From Aliikangiella coralliicola (GTDB lineage: Bacteria > Pseudomonadota > Gammaproteobacteria > Enterobacterales > Kangiellaceae), in NCBI RefSeq assembly GCF_007004725.1, contig NZ_ML660170.1, forward strand, positions 186,001 through 250,000: a DNA stretch of 64,000 nucleotides, given 5' to 3'. A program made the translations under genes and the position numbers. The notes beneath the pieces were generated by a model, which saw only the letters and a list, made by a program, of their open reading frames with translations, was not told the DNA's origin and ran no database searches. Below are positions 38,727-49,525 of this stretch, piece by piece (positions within the stretch are counted from its first letter, which is position 1; each line of letters opens with the position of its first letter).

Positions 38727-39902
38727 TTACTCTCCTTCAATCCCCTGGATAGGTTTTACACTTCCCCAGGTTTTACACCCTGGGCATTGCCAGAATAATG
38801 TTTTTGAATCGAACCCACAGTGATTACAGTGATATACCGGTTTATTTTTCAGAAGCTTTGATACAACACCTTGCAGCATGATTAAACTTGGCCTACCACT
38901 TTCACTCGCATGTTTAATATGTAAATCGATTAACTTGAGTAACCCCTTAATTGAGGGATGTTTTACCATCTGCATTGCGATAAATTCCGCCGCAGCTCGA
39001 TCACCGTCTGACGACTGAATTTCTTGCGCATAGGCTAATATCGTTGATACACCGGCTCCTTGCTCAATCGCCATTTCAAGAAAGGCTAACAATCCTTTTC
39101 TGTCATTAAGCTGGATAAAGCTCGAATGAATCTTTTCAATTGCTTTGGGTAGTAAACCTATGTCCTGACGAATTAGCTCACGGTAAGCTTTAATTGCCTG
39201 CTTGTACCGTCCCATCGAGTAGTGTAGATCGCCGCTGATTAAGGTTGCTCTCACACATCCAGGATCGACGTTTAACGCTTTTTTAACGTAGGCAACGGCT
39301 TCTCTTGGCGCTTCAGAGTACATACAGTTTTCTGCTAATTCGCAGTAAAAATGGGCGATTTCTATTTTTAGTGTTGGCGATGCGCTATGTTGTAGTTTTT
39401 CAGATACTTTAATCGCATTTTGCCAGTCTTTAGTCTGCTGATAAATATGCAACAGCTGCTTGAAGCTAGCTTGCTTGTGTGACTGATCGTTCACCAGTTC
39501 TTTAAAAATATTCTCCGCCCTATCCAGCAAACCCGCCGCCATATAATCATAACCGAGTTCCATCAATGACATCTTGCGATGAGAAGCGCTCAGAGAAGGA
39601 CGAGCAATTAAATTTTGATGGATTCTAATCGCCTTATCGACCTCTCCCCTTCGTCGATAGAGATTTCCAAGTGCCAGGTGTGTTTCTACGGTTTCAGAAT
39701 CAACTTCAAGCATACTGACAAAAGTATCAATAGCTTTATCAGCCTCTTCATTAAGCAGGTAATTAAGGCCGACAAAATACTTTCTTGATAACCCTGAATG
39801 CTGATGATCAGCTTGTGTGCTTTTCGACGATTTTCCCTTTGCATAGCCAAAATACCATGCCACCGGAAGCAGCAAAGCAAAGACTAATAATAACTCGTTC
39901 AT
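38727..39902 (-). CDS. lapB: LPS assembly regulator LapB (YciM)
   Basis: LapB holds FtsH near LpxC and so sets lipopolysaccharide synthesis. The 391-residue protein has an N-terminal membrane anchor (~3-17), a long run of TPR repeats (~45-340) and a C-terminal rubredoxin-like metal site with CNHCGF and CPGC. Length is nearly the E. coli length. It is 22 bp after lapA and just before pyrF. Confidence 0.96.
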   Translation of the reverse strand: MNELLLVFALLLPVAWYFGYAKGKSSKSTQADHQHSGLSRKYFVGLNYLLNEEADKAIDTFVSMLEVDSETVETHLALGNLYRRRGEVDKAIRIHQNLIARPSLSASHRKMSLMELGYDYMAAGLLDRAENIFKELVNDQSHKQASFKQLLHIYQQTKDWQNAIKVSEKLQHSASPTLKIEIAHFYCELAENCMYSEAPREAVAYVKKALNVDPGCVRATLISGDLHYSMGRYKQAIKAYRELIRQDIGLLPKAIEKIHSSFIQLNDRKGLLAFLEMAIEQGAGVSTILAYAQEIQSSDGDRAAAEFIAMQMVKHPSIKGLLKLIDLHIKHASESGRPSLIMLQGVVSKLLKNKPVYHCNHCGFDSKTLFWQCPGCKTWGSVKPIQGIEGE

Positions 39903-39924
39903 ATTTAATCAATTAATCCCTAAA

Positions 39925-40218
39925 TTAATATTCATCTTTTATAGGTAGTGCTCTCAGGTTATTAACTTCTTTCTGGCATCCTTCTAACTTATTTTTTGCT
40001 TGGCGTAATTGAAATTTGGTTTTAAATAAATTACCGATAACGGAGGCAACTCCTAGTGCAAAACCAACTAGCAAGCAAAGTACCATAACCCAATTGAGTT
40101 GCCACTCTAATTGCCCACTAAAATAATTAATCATCACTAATGAGTCATTTTGTGCGAAAAATAACGCAGACACAACGAACAGAAGTAAAGATAAAATAAT
40201 CGTAATAAAGTTTCGCAA
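39925..40218 (-). CDS. lapA: LapA family protein (DUF1049)
   Basis: A 97-residue inner-membrane protein with two hydrophobic segments (~5-22 and ~43-66) and a C-terminal helical tail (KFQLRQAKNKLEGCQKEVN). It works beside LapB in lipopolysaccharide assembly. The start is TTG, supported by an AAGGGG site six bases upstream and by the hydrophobic segment beginning immediately. Its transcript is set apart from ihfB by a terminator. Confidence 0.9.
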   Translation of the reverse strand: MRNFITIILSLLLFVVSALFFAQNDSLVMINYFSGQLEWQLNWVMVLCLLVGFALGVASVIGNLFKTKFQLRQAKNKLEGCQKEVNNLRALPIKDEY

Positions 40219-40303
40219 TTTGATCCCCTTATCAAGTCTCGTCGCATTTTATCTCAGAACACAGGCGATGGTCGATAAGCTTTTAGTGGTTTTGCTTAGA
40301 TAC

Positions 40304-40333
40304 AAAAAAAGCATATCCAAGATATGCTTTTTT
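40304..40333. terminator. rho-independent terminator after ihfB
   Basis: AAAAAAGCATATC (40305-40317) and GATATGCTTTTTT (40321-40333) form a perfect 13-bp stem with a three-base loop. It lies 21 bp after the ihfB stop and separates ihfB from lapA; its A/T arms allow it to act in either direction. Confidence 0.85.
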
Positions 40334-40354
40334 GAGATTATTGCCTATTGGCAA

Positions 40355-40651
40355 CTAGTCCATTTTATTGAGCCCGTCGTTAACTCTATCTCTCAATTCT
40401 TTGCCTGGCTTAAAGTGAGGGACATACTTACCCTCAAGCTCAACAGACTGCCCTGTTTTGGGATTTCTTCCGACTCTCGGCGCTCGGTAATGAAGCGAAA
40501 AACTCCCGAAGCCCCGGATCTCAATCCGCTCTCCTTTAGCAAGCGACTGTGCCATATGCTCTAATATGCTTTTAACAACTAACTCAACATCTTTAAGCGA
40601 CAACTGTGTCTGTCGTGCTGCTAGTCTTTCGATTAATTCGGATTTTGTCAT
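40355..40651 (-). CDS. ihfB: integration host factor subunit beta
   Basis: IHF-beta pairs with IHF-alpha to bend DNA sharply at specific sites. The 98-residue protein has the HU/IHF fold with helical start ([10 protein letters not shown]), the dimer core [17 protein letters not shown] and the DNA-contacting arm [15 protein letters not shown]. The ATG at 40651 has AAGGAA upstream; a TTG one codon earlier is less likely. It follows rpsA, the usual order. Confidence 0.97.
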   Translation of the reverse strand: MTKSELIERLAARQTQLSLKDVELVVKSILEHMAQSLAKGERIEIRGFGSFSLHYRAPRVGRNPKTGQSVELEGKYVPHFKPGKELRDRVNDGLNKMD

Positions 40652-40721
40652 CAATCCATTCCTTTGCTTTTCTTAGGGACCATTCAATAAACATACAATA
40701 GACAATTTATTTGTAAAAAGC

Positions 40722-40760
40722 AAAAAAAAATGCCCAAAATCAATAGATTATGGGCATTTT
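40722..40760 (-). terminator. rho-independent terminator of rpsA
   Basis: AAAATGCCCA (40727-40736) pairs with TGGGCATTTT (40751-40760). On the minus strand the stem is followed by a run of nine T. It begins 20 bp after the rpsA stop. Confidence 0.85.
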
Positions 40761-40780
40761 TGAGTTTTTATATGACCGAT

Positions 40781-42457
40781 TTATTCTCGATCTAACTGCT
40801 CTTTTAACAGGTCACCAAGTGTTGCTGGTGCAGCAGAACCGTCAGCATCTTTACTGAACTCAGCAATTGCTTCAGCTTCTTCCTGCTTATGCTTAGCTTT
40901 AATTGAAAGCGTAATTACGCGATTTTTCTTGTCAACCGCGGTAAACTTAGCTTCAACAGCATCACCAACGCTGAAGTGTTTAGCCGCATCATCAACTCGC
41001 TCATCACTAATTTCAGAGGCACGTAAGTAACCTTCTACGTTGTCTGCTAATGCAATCTTAACGCCTCGAGCTTCAACTTCAAGTACAGTACCATTAACAA
41101 CTGTGCCTTTAGTGTGTTCAGCCAAGTATTGAGCAAATGGATCAGAATCAACTTGCTTGATACCCAATGAAATACGCTCTCTTTCCGCGTCCACAGATAA
41201 TACAACTGCTTCAACTTCATCACCTTTCTTGTAATCTCTCACTGCTTCTTCACCAGTTGCAGTCCAAGAGATGTCTGAAAGATGAACCAGACCGTCAATT
41301 CCACCGTCAAGACCGATGAAAATACCGAAGTCAGTGATCGACTTGATTTTACCAGTTACTTTATCGTTCTTGTTGAACTTGCTCGCAAACTCAGTCCAAG
41401 GATTTGGTACACATTGCTTAAGTCCTAGTGAAATACGACGACGTTCTTCGTCGATATCAAGAACCATAACTTCAACTTCGTCACCAAGATTAACCACTTT
41501 ACTTGGGTGGATGTTTTTGTTCGTCCAATCCATTTCAGAAACGTGAACAAGACCTTCAACACCTTCTTCGATTTCAACGAAACATCCGTAATCTGTAAGG
41601 TTAGTAACTCGACCAAATAATCGAGCGCCTTCAGGATAACGACGGTTCAAGTCTGCCCATGGATCTTCTCCAAGCTGCTTCATACCAAGAGAAACACGCT
41701 GACGTTCACGATCGTACTTAAGTACTTTAACGTCGATTTCGTCGCCAACTTGTACAACTTCAGATGGATGCTTAACACGTTTCCAAGCCATATCGGTGAT
41801 ATGAAGTAAGCCGTCAACGCCACCCAAATCAACGAAAGCACCGTAATCAGTTAAGTTCTTAACGATACCTTTAACTTGTGCGCCTTCTTCAAGACGAGCT
41901 AACAATTCTTCTCTTTCTGCAGAACTCTCTGCTTCAATAACACTTCTTCTTGAAACAACAACATTGTTACGTTTTTGATCAAGTTTGATAACTTTGAATT
42001 CTAATTCCTTTCCTTCAAGATGAGCAGTATCTCGAACTGGACGTACATCAACCAAAGAACCAGGTAAGAATGCACGAACATTTTTAACTTCAACCGTGAA
42101 ACCACCTTTAACTTTACCAGTAATAATACCGATAACTGATTCGTTCGCTTCACAAGCTTTTTCTAAATCTAACCAAGTTTCGAATCGCTTAGCTTTCTCA
42201 CGAGATAGTTGAGTTGAACCAAAACCGTCTTCAATTGCGTCTAATGCAACATCGATTTCATCGCCAACATTAACTTCTAATTCACCATGTTCATTTAAGA
42301 ACTGAGATAGAGAAATAACACCTTCAGACTTAAGGCCTGCATTAACGGTGACCGTTTCACTATCTATTGCTACCACTGTGCCTCTAACAATCGCACCAGG
42401 GCGCATTTCAATTTCATTTAAACTTTGTTCAAACAGTTCTGCGAAATTTTCGCTCAT
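40781..42457 (-). CDS. rpsA: 30S ribosomal protein S1
   Basis: S1 unfolds and docks mRNA on the small ribosomal subunit. The 558-residue protein carries six S1/OB repeats; the repeat core is visible four times in forms such as [24 protein letters not shown] and [12 protein letters not shown]. Length equals the enterobacterial protein. A 263-bp gap to cmk should hold its promoter and the structured leader through which S1 usually represses itself. Confidence 0.98.
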   Translation of the reverse strand: MSENFAELFEQSLNEIEMRPGAIVRGTVVAIDSETVTVNAGLKSEGVISLSQFLNEHGELEVNVGDEIDVALDAIEDGFGSTQLSREKAKRFETWLDLEKACEANESVIGIITGKVKGGFTVEVKNVRAFLPGSLVDVRPVRDTAHLEGKELEFKVIKLDQKRNNVVVSRRSVIEAESSAEREELLARLEEGAQVKGIVKNLTDYGAFVDLGGVDGLLHITDMAWKRVKHPSEVVQVGDEIDVKVLKYDRERQRVSLGMKQLGEDPWADLNRRYPEGARLFGRVTNLTDYGCFVEIEEGVEGLVHVSEMDWTNKNIHPSKVVNLGDEVEVMVLDIDEERRRISLGLKQCVPNPWTEFASKFNKNDKVTGKIKSITDFGIFIGLDGGIDGLVHLSDISWTATGEEAVRDYKKGDEVEAVVLSVDAERERISLGIKQVDSDPFAQYLAEHTKGTVVNGTVLEVEARGVKIALADNVEGYLRASEISDERVDDAAKHFSVGDAVEAKFTAVDKKNRVITLSIKAKHKQEEAEAIAEFSKDADGSAAPATLGDLLKEQLDRE

Positions 42458-42720
42458 CTTAAGTTACCTAAAATTGCACAATAAAAATATCTATTGCACT
42501 TGTTTTAAACTCCGAATAACTTCCAGTTAGTTCGGGATTATTAATGGATGGTTAGTTATTCCCTCAACAAGCCAAAAATATAAAATTAATATTTAACTAA
42601 TACAAAGCTGCCGCACAGAAACATAGAAATGCATCTGAAACATACGACAGGAAATCAAATTTGAGGTTAAACTCCCCAGATATTCGACTTCTTACACCGG
42701 ATAATCATCCCACCAAATTT

Positions 42721-43419
42721 CTAATTTGGGAGTAAATCCGGCATGCTTTTAGAAGCGAATTCAAGCACTTGAGTAAGCACTTCGGAAATAGTTAAATTTG
42801 AACTATCAACAACAAAAGCGCCTTCCGCAGGTACCAATGGTGCCACGGAACGCGTCTGGTCACGCTCATCGCGTGCTTTAATGCTGTCTAAAAGCGCGCG
42901 CATATTAGCATTAACACCCTTATTTTTCAACTGATTAAAGCGTCTTTCTGCCCTACATTCAGCGCTAGCGGTAAGGAAAATCTTGGCAGGTGCGTCGGGA
43001 AACACGATCGTCCCCATATCTCGACCATCAGCCACAAGACCTGGGCTTTGATAAAAATCTCTCTGTCTCGCTAATAACGCCTCTCTAACTTCAGCAATCA
43101 CGGCGACTTGAGATGCAGCCTGCCCAGCTTCGTCTGTGCGAACAAAAGGCGCTAAATTTTCACCTTCTAATATTGGCTCTACTTCGCCATTCTCATCATT
43201 GATGCGAAACTGAAGATCCATATTTCGCGCAAGCTCAGCAACAGTCGCGACTTCAGAAAAAGCGATCCCATGGCGCTGTGCTGCTAGTCCTAGCACGCGA
43301 TATAGCGCGCCACTATCCAAAATATGCCAATTAAGCTTTTGCGCAACGAGTTGTGTGATTGTGCCTTTGCCAGATCCTGATGGACCATCAATCGTTATTA
43401 TTTTTTTTATATCAACCAT
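42721..43419 (-). CDS. cmk: cytidylate kinase
   Basis: Cmk phosphorylates CMP and dCMP with ATP. The 232-residue protein has Walker A GPSGSGKGT (~11-19), the LDSGALYR CMP-binding segment and the DGRDMGT motif. Its ATG overlaps the serC stop by eight bases, so translation is coupled. In many relatives aroA sits between serC and cmk; it is missing here. Confidence 0.96.
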   Translation of the reverse strand: MVDIKKIITIDGPSGSGKGTITQLVAQKLNWHILDSGALYRVLGLAAQRHGIAFSEVATVAELARNMDLQFRINDENGEVEPILEGENLAPFVRTDEAGQAASQVAVIAEVREALLARQRDFYQSPGLVADGRDMGTIVFPDAPAKIFLTASAECRAERRFNQLKNKGVNANMRALLDSIKARDERDQTRSVAPLVPAEGAFVVDSSNLTISEVLTQVLEFASKSMPDLLPN

Positions 43420-44500
43420 TTAATGTCTTAAATTCTCTCATGAATTTAACCAATGCTTGAGCGCCTTCAAGTGGCACAGAATTGTATAAACTAACTCTCA
43501 TACCACCTAAGCTTCGGTGCCCCTTCAACCCCATTAATTTAGCTTCTTGGGCTTGTATTAAAAACTTTTCGCTTAACGACTCATTCTTGAGGAAAAAGGG
43601 AATATTCATCATTGAACGATCTTTAACAGCAATAGGATTGGTAAAAAAATCATCTTCGTCAATACAATCATAAACCAATTGAGATTTTTGTTTCGCCAGT
43701 TCTTCCATCCGCATCACCCCACCTTGCTCTTGCAACCAATCAAAAACTAGACTGGCTAAATACCAGGCAAAAGTTGGTGGTGTATTCAGCATAGAACCGT
43801 TTTTAGCCTGTGCCTCATAGTTGAATACCTTTGGCAAACCGTCAAACTTCATTTGTTCGAAAAGTTCGCGTTTCACAATAACAATGGTCATTCCCGCCGG
43901 CCCAATATTTTTCTGGGCACCAGCATAAATCAAATCAAACGCTTTCATATCAAGGCGTTCAGATAAAATACACGATGACATATCTGCAATAAGCGGCCCG
44001 TTGGTTTGCGGGACTTGACTAAAACGCATACCTTCTATTGTTTCATTTGAAGTGAAATGAGTATAAGCAGGGTTTTCAGTCCGGTTCCAACTTTGCGAAT
44101 CTGTTAACGAGCGAATACCATTTTCGTCGATATTTACTGCATTGATCATGTTAACTTTGCCAAATCTGGCGGCTTCCTCAGCTGCTTTTTTCGACCATAC
44201 GCCATTTTCAACATACTCAGCTTCTCTTCCAGAGTGCAACAAACTCATTGGAATACTGGCAAATTGTAACGACGCGCCGCCTTGTAAAAACAAAACAGCA
44301 AATTCATCACCAATATCAAGCAGGTTACGAAGATCTTTTTCGGCTTTATTGGCTAACTCCTGGTAGTCTTTCGAGCGATGGCTGATTTCCATCACTGAAA
44401 CGCCAAGACCATTCCAGTCAAGCAGCTCTTGCTGTGCCCTTAACATCACAGGCTCAGGCAACGCAGCCGGCCCCGCGCAAAAATTATATGTTTTACTCAT
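43412..44500 (-). CDS. serC: phosphoserine aminotransferase
   Basis: SerC makes 3-phosphoserine from 3-phosphohydroxypyruvate for serine and acts in pyridoxal synthesis. The 362-residue PLP enzyme begins [14 protein letters not shown], has the cofactor lysine in [12 protein letters not shown] and ends with [13 protein letters not shown]. The ATG at 44500 lies inside the last codons of gyrA (8-bp overlap); a longer frame upstream is an artefact of gyrA. Overlaps at both ends show tight coupling gyrA-serC-cmk. Confidence 0.97.
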   Translation of the reverse strand: MSKTYNFCAGPAALPEPVMLRAQQELLDWNGLGVSVMEISHRSKDYQELANKAEKDLRNLLDIGDEFAVLFLQGGASLQFASIPMSLLHSGREAEYVENGVWSKKAAEEAARFGKVNMINAVNIDENGIRSLTDSQSWNRTENPAYTHFTSNETIEGMRFSQVPQTNGPLIADMSSCILSERLDMKAFDLIYAGAQKNIGPAGMTIVIVKRELFEQMKFDGLPKVFNYEAQAKNGSMLNTPPTFAWYLASLVFDWLQEQGGVMRMEELAKQKSQLVYDCIDEDDFFTNPIAVKDRSMMNIPFFLKNESLSEKFLIQAQEAKLMGLKGHRSLGGMRVSLYNSVPLEGAQALVKFMREFKTLNG

Positions 44501-47159
44501 CGTCAGAATCGTCTTGCTCAGCAGAATTAGAAGGTATTTCTTCGGCCGAAGTATTTTCACTAACAGAAGAGTTTTGTTCTCCCTTTTCAGTTGATACTTC
44601 AGCATCATTTTGTTCTATTTCATCATCGTTTTCTAATTCATCAATTCGCTGCAATCCAACCAGTGTTTCTCCTTCTTGTAGGCGAATTAGTCGGACACCC
44701 TGGGTATTACGACCCATTGTTCGAATCTCATCAACTCGTGTTCTAACTAGCGTACCGCCTTTGCTGATCAGCATAATTTCATCACCATCGCTTACACGAA
44801 CCGCGCTAATTGCTTTACCGTTTCGCTCGCTTAATGTGATCGAAATAACACCTTGTCCACCACGGCCTCTCACAGGATGCTCGGTCATGCAAGTTCGCTT
44901 ACCGTATCCATTTTCTGTCACTGTAAGAATCTGGCTATTCTCATCGGCCCTGACTAAAGCAATGACACACTGGTCCTCGCCCAGTCGCATACCGCGAACA
45001 CCTCTAGCGGTGCGGCCCATTTGTCTGACATTATCTTCGTGGAAACGTATTACTTTTCCTGCGTCACTAAATAGCATCAGATGATCTTCACCATTGGTAA
45101 CTACAGTACCAATCAACTGGTCGCCCTCATCTAACTTCAATGCAATGATTCCGTTAGAACGTGGTCGAGAGAAGTTTTCAAGAGAAGTTTTCTTAACAGT
45201 ACCGTTTGCGGTAGCCATGAAGACAAATTGGTCTTTATCAAACTCTTTCACGTTCAATATGGTCGTAATTCTTTCGCCTTCAACCAAAGGTAGAATATTA
45301 ACAATTGGCTTCCCTCTAGAACCCCGACTAGCAAGTGGCAATTCAAAAGTTCTTAACCAATAAACTTTACCGATACTTGAGAAACAAAGAATGGTTGCGT
45401 GAGTAGAAACAACAAGAAGCTTTTCGATAAAATCTTCATCTTTCATCTTGGTGGCAGATTTGCCTTTTCCACCACGACGTTGTGCCTCATAACTCGATAA
45501 TGGTTGGTATTTTACGTACCCTTCATGGGACAGGGTAACAACAACATCTTCCTCAGGAATTAAGTCTTCAATTAAAAGATCAGCAGAGCTATTGGTAATC
45601 TCAGTTCGACGCTCATCACCAAACATTTCTTTCACTTCAACAAGCTCTTCACGAATGACTTCCATCAATCTCTCAGTACTTGCCAAAATGGCTAACAACT
45701 CACTAATTACAGCAATTAAGTCTTTGTAATCATTGATGATTTTTTCATGTTCCAAACCGGTCAACTTGTGTAGTCGTAAGTCTAGAATGGCTTGTGCTTG
45801 AACCTGAGAAAGATGGTATATGCCATCATGAAGACCATACTGAGATTCCAAATCATCTGGACGGCAGGCATCTGACCCAGCCGCATCTAACATACTCAGC
45901 ACAGCGCGAGCTTCCCAACCTTTGGCCATCAATTGTTCTCTGGCTTCAGCAGGGGTCGGTGCTTTTTTAATCAGCTCAATAATTTCGTCAATGTTAGCGA
46001 GTGCAATAGCAAGACCTTCCAAAACGTGTGCTTTTTCTCTTGCTTTGCGTAAATCAAAAACGGTTCTACGAGTCACAACTTCACGACGATGACGAATAAA
46101 CGCTTCAAGCATTTCCTTCAACGTGAATAACTTAGGTTGTCCGTTTTCGAGCGCAACCATATTAATCCCGAATACGGTCTGCATCTGAGACTGCGCATAA
46201 AGATTATTCATGACCACTTCGGAGTTTTCGCCTCGCCGCAGTTCGATCACCATGCGCATGCCGTCCTTATCAGACTCATCACGCAGCGCAGTAATTCCTT
46301 CGACCTTCTTTTCCTTCACTAACTCGGCTATTTTCTCGATGAGTCTCGCTTTATTTACCTGATACGGTAGCTCGGTAACAACGATGCTTTCTTTGCCGTT
46401 TTTATCATCAGTTTCAATATGGTGTCTGGCGCGAATGTAAATTCGTCCTCGTCCGGTCGTATACGCTTGAACGATACCTGCACGGCCGTTAATAATTCCC
46501 TGCGTTGGAAAGTCTGGGCCTGGGATATACTCCATCAAACCTGCAACGTCAATCTCGGAGTCATCCATCACCGCAAGGCAAGCGTTAATAACCTCGTTCA
46601 GGTTATGAGGCGCGATATTGGTCGCCATACCAACCGCGATTCCAGCAGAGCCATTTACTAATAAATTGGGGACTCGGGTTGGTAGTACAGTTGGTTCAGA
46701 TTCGGTTCCATCATAGTTTTCAGCCCAATCTACTGTCTCTTTTTCTAAATCAGATAACAGCTGATGCGCCATTTTATCCATGCGGACTTCGGTATATCGC
46801 ATCGCAGCTGGGGAGTCACCATCAACTGAACCAAAATTTCCCTGGCCATCGACTAGCATATACCTGAGAGAAAATGGCTGAGCCATACGAACAATTGTGT
46901 CGTAAACCGCAGTATCACCATGAGGATGGTATTTACCAATGACATCCCCGACAACACGGGCCGATTTTTTATAAGCTTTATTATAATCGTTTCCAAGCTC
47001 ATTCATGGCGTATAAAACGCGGCGATGAACAGGCTTTAAACCATCTCTTACATCTGGCAATGCGCGCCCGACAATAACGCTCATCGCATAATCGAGGTAG
47101 GATACTTTTAACTCGTCTTCAATGTTAATTGGAAGGACTTCTTTTGCAAACTCACCCAT
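44493..47159 (-). CDS. gyrA: DNA gyrase subunit A
   Basis: GyrA cuts and rejoins the gate DNA segment during supercoiling. The 888-residue protein has the winged-helix/tower domain with the catalytic Tyr in MRYTEVRM, and a C-terminal beta-pinwheel with the GyrA box QRRGGKG. The quinolone region is intact with Thr83 and Asp87; Thr at 83 is natural in several genera. A strongly acidic tail (about the last 45 residues, Glu/Asp/Ser-rich) extends the protein. AAGGA precedes the ATG. Confidence 0.98.
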   Translation of the reverse strand: MGEFAKEVLPINIEDELKVSYLDYAMSVIVGRALPDVRDGLKPVHRRVLYAMNELGNDYNKAYKKSARVVGDVIGKYHPHGDTAVYDTIVRMAQPFSLRYMLVDGQGNFGSVDGDSPAAMRYTEVRMDKMAHQLLSDLEKETVDWAENYDGTESEPTVLPTRVPNLLVNGSAGIAVGMATNIAPHNLNEVINACLAVMDDSEIDVAGLMEYIPGPDFPTQGIINGRAGIVQAYTTGRGRIYIRARHHIETDDKNGKESIVVTELPYQVNKARLIEKIAELVKEKKVEGITALRDESDKDGMRMVIELRRGENSEVVMNNLYAQSQMQTVFGINMVALENGQPKLFTLKEMLEAFIRHRREVVTRRTVFDLRKAREKAHVLEGLAIALANIDEIIELIKKAPTPAEAREQLMAKGWEARAVLSMLDAAGSDACRPDDLESQYGLHDGIYHLSQVQAQAILDLRLHKLTGLEHEKIINDYKDLIAVISELLAILASTERLMEVIREELVEVKEMFGDERRTEITNSSADLLIEDLIPEEDVVVTLSHEGYVKYQPLSSYEAQRRGGKGKSATKMKDEDFIEKLLVVSTHATILCFSSIGKVYWLRTFELPLASRGSRGKPIVNILPLVEGERITTILNVKEFDKDQFVFMATANGTVKKTSLENFSRPRSNGIIALKLDEGDQLIGTVVTNGEDHLMLFSDAGKVIRFHEDNVRQMGRTARGVRGMRLGEDQCVIALVRADENSQILTVTENGYGKRTCMTEHPVRGRGGQGVISITLSERNGKAISAVRVSDGDEIMLISKGGTLVRTRVDEIRTMGRNTQGVRLIRLQEGETLVGLQRIDELENDDEIEQNDAEVSTEKGEQNSSVSENTSAEEIPSNSAEQDDSDDE

Positions 47160-47409
47160 AAACGGTCATCGTTCCTTATCTTATTGATTTTACGTGCTTT
47201 TTTGTTTTTCAACTATTAACAAAAAATTGTTCAAAAAACACTCAAATTTTGTCGCTATTAATGACAATATAAAGCTTGGGATTGTATCACAAAAGCACGA
47301 CTTATTGCCCAGTTAATTTAGCCTTAGTTGAGGGGATTGTTACAAATTAATCGAAGGTTTCTATTGGTCTAGAAAAAGGTTGTCTTTGTACAAAAAACAA
47401 TCAAAAAAA

Positions 47410-49152
47410 TTACTCGGCCGCGTGAACCACAACTCGATTCCGTCCACGCCTTTTTGCCAGATACATCGCTTCATCCGCATTTGCAGTGATATCTTTCAGT
47501 AGGTAGCCACTGGACTTAGTGTCGGCAATACCGAAGCTCGCACTAACATCAAAGTCATATCCAGTGATGGAGGTTTCCATCTCGCTAATTCGAATTCTGC
47601 ACTCGTCAGCAATTTTATGGGCTTGTTCTATATCACACCCTGGCAACAGGAGAGCGAACTCTTCACCACCGACTCGTCCAAAGATATCCACCTTACGCAC
47701 ACTGTCTTTGCAAGAGCCGGCCGCCAATCGCAACACTTCATCACCCGCAGGATGACCGTATGTGTCATTGATTTTCTTGAAGTTGTCCAAGTCAAACAAG
47801 ATTAAACTCGCGCTTCTTCCTGACTTTGACAAGTACTCTAATACATCTTCAGTGCTTTGAGTAAAGTGGGCTCGATTGCAAATCCCGGTAAGGCTATCGT
47901 ATTCAGCCAGGTATTTAAGACGCTGCTGAGAACGCTTAACATAGAACATCCAGGTTATGAGCAAAGACACTGATAAGATTAATAAACCGATTATCCACTT
48001 GTTGTATGTAGCCGTTTCTTCGGATAATTCTTTTTCTAATTGAAGGATTTCATTTTGTTTGTTGAGTAATGCTATTTGGTTGTCTTTTTCCGCAGAATAT
48101 CTCTTCGCCGACTCAATTGCTAACTGCTTTGCATTCAGGTCACTAAAGTGAATCTTTTCTGCTTCAAGCAATTCCTCTAAATAGGTCACCGTTTTTTCGA
48201 ATTCATTTTTCTTAAAATAAATCTTATATAACAGCCGATAAGCGTTAACAATAGGTCTAATTTTCGTCGCTCGATCACTATTGTTCTCTATAGACAATAG
48301 TGCATATTTCTCGGACAAATCGAGTTTATTTTCCAGCCAATACGCTTCAGCCAGAATCGAATAGGTATCTTTAATAAGGAGTTGATAGCCGCTTTTTTCT
48401 ATTTCTTCTAAGTACGGCAATATAACATTGATTGCTTTTTCACTTAGATTTTCATCTAGATAAAACATTCCTAAGTAACTGCGAATTACGTTTGCAATAA
48501 GCTTTTCATTACTTTGCAAACATAACTTAATTGCATCATTAAACTTTTCTTCAGAAATTACGCTTTTCTTAAGCGATAACTCTGCATTAAGTTTCAAGCC
48601 AGATGCCATGCAAAGATTTCTTCCTGACACACCTTCCTGAATTATTGATGACATGTAGTCGTGGGTCTGCTGAAAATTTTCAACCTCGTTGTAAAAAACA
48701 CCAGCAGCAATTAATCCTTGAGTTTTAACATCATTGTCATATATGCGATCTTTTAATTTTTCTATGACGTCTATAAATTTATAGCCTTCAGCCCATTCTC
48801 TTCTAAACGCATACAGATTCACCAAGGAAAGCGAAACGCGATAGCGCAATTCATTATCTGTCGAATTGTCAAATACGTGCATATAGTGCTTTATAGCTTT
48901 TGGCACATCGCCACTGTAAGCACTTTTATACCCGCTTAAATATAGAAAGAAATACTTTTGCCGAATAGACATTTTTTCGAACTTAGTTTCCAAATCTTGT
49001 ACGAGAGAAGAAAACTGAGTTTTGTCTGATGACTTTACCAAATCGGCATTTTTGAGGAGTAAATCGATATCGGCGACCTCAGCCGCAGCCAGGTCGCCTA
49101 ATAAACACAAACTAAGACTTAAGCAGCAAAGCCACTTAGTTACTATACGCAT
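47410..49152 (-). CDS. TPR-containing diguanylate cyclase (GGDEF)
   Basis: A 580-residue protein: signal peptide (1-~24), periplasmic helical TPR-like repeats (~30-345), coiled coil (~345-385), transmembrane helix (~386-405) and GGDEF domain (~415-575). The active site reads GGEEF and the inhibitory site RKVD lies five residues before it, so both catalysis and product inhibition are expected. It starts 14 bp after the putative borosin precursor gene and may be the last gene of that operon, or a neighbour caught in its transcript. The ribosome-binding site is weak. Confidence 0.92.
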   Translation of the reverse strand: MRIVTKWLCCLSLSLCLLGDLAAAEVADIDLLLKNADLVKSSDKTQFSSLVQDLETKFEKMSIRQKYFFLYLSGYKSAYSGDVPKAIKHYMHVFDNSTDNELRYRVSLSLVNLYAFRREWAEGYKFIDVIEKLKDRIYDNDVKTQGLIAAGVFYNEVENFQQTHDYMSSIIQEGVSGRNLCMASGLKLNAELSLKKSVISEEKFNDAIKLCLQSNEKLIANVIRSYLGMFYLDENLSEKAINVILPYLEEIEKSGYQLLIKDTYSILAEAYWLENKLDLSEKYALLSIENNSDRATKIRPIVNAYRLLYKIYFKKNEFEKTVTYLEELLEAEKIHFSDLNAKQLAIESAKRYSAEKDNQIALLNKQNEILQLEKELSEETATYNKWIIGLLILSVSLLITWMFYVKRSQQRLKYLAEYDSLTGICNRAHFTQSTEDVLEYLSKSGRSASLILFDLDNFKKINDTYGHPAGDEVLRLAAGSCKDSVRKVDIFGRVGGEEFALLLPGCDIEQAHKIADECRIRISEMETSITGYDFDVSASFGIADTKSSGYLLKDITANADEAMYLAKRRGRNRVVVHAAE

Positions 49153-49166
49153 TGGGTATCGTGAAA

Positions 49167-49451
49167 TCAGAAGTTAACAACAATATTAGATTCACCAGAA
49201 TCTTTGTCATCTCCTTTGTCATCTGAATCCTGATCTTCATCGTCGTCATCCTTCGCAGGAACTAGCATACAAACAATTTTTGAACGAGTCCCAAGTAATT
49301 GCTCTAGTTGAGCTCGATCACCGCTCTTGAGAGCAGATATCTCGTCATCACTTAATTCAATATCACCCAAAACCTTATCCAAACTAGCAAAATCTTCATC
49401 AAAAGACACACCGCAACCTAGTTTTTCGATAGCTTCAAGAATTTTTTTCAT
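49167..49451 (-). CDS. putative borosin (split RiPP) precursor peptide
   Basis: A 94-residue protein. Residues ~1-54 form a short helical leader; the part LSDDEISALKSGDRAQLEQL resembles the helical borosin-binding/LigA-like domain used as recognition leader in split borosin precursors. Two hydrophobic stretches follow: KIVCMLVPA (58-66) and the C-terminal NIVVNF (89-94), separated by an Asp-rich linker (67-88). Both are candidate methylated cores, since borosin enzymes methylate backbone amides of Val/Ile-rich segments. AGGA precedes the ATG. It lies 74 bp after the methyltransferase gene. The role is inferred from sequence shape plus neighbour. Confidence 0.72.
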   Translation of the reverse strand: MKKILEAIEKLGCGVSFDEDFASLDKVLGDIELSDDEISALKSGDRAQLEQLLGTRSKIVCMLVPAKDDDDEDQDSDDKGDDKDSGESNIVVNF

Positions 49452-49525
49452 TTTTTATTCCTAATTATAAAGTTCAAGTGCTTGGAACCGTCAATAATAC
49501 GTTATTAACGATGTAAATCAAACAA

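Noticed and set aside
44434-45084. 216-codon open frame antisense to gyrA
   Set aside because: Ser-rich composition is the reverse-complement shadow of gyrA; no ribosome-binding site and no recognisable protein.
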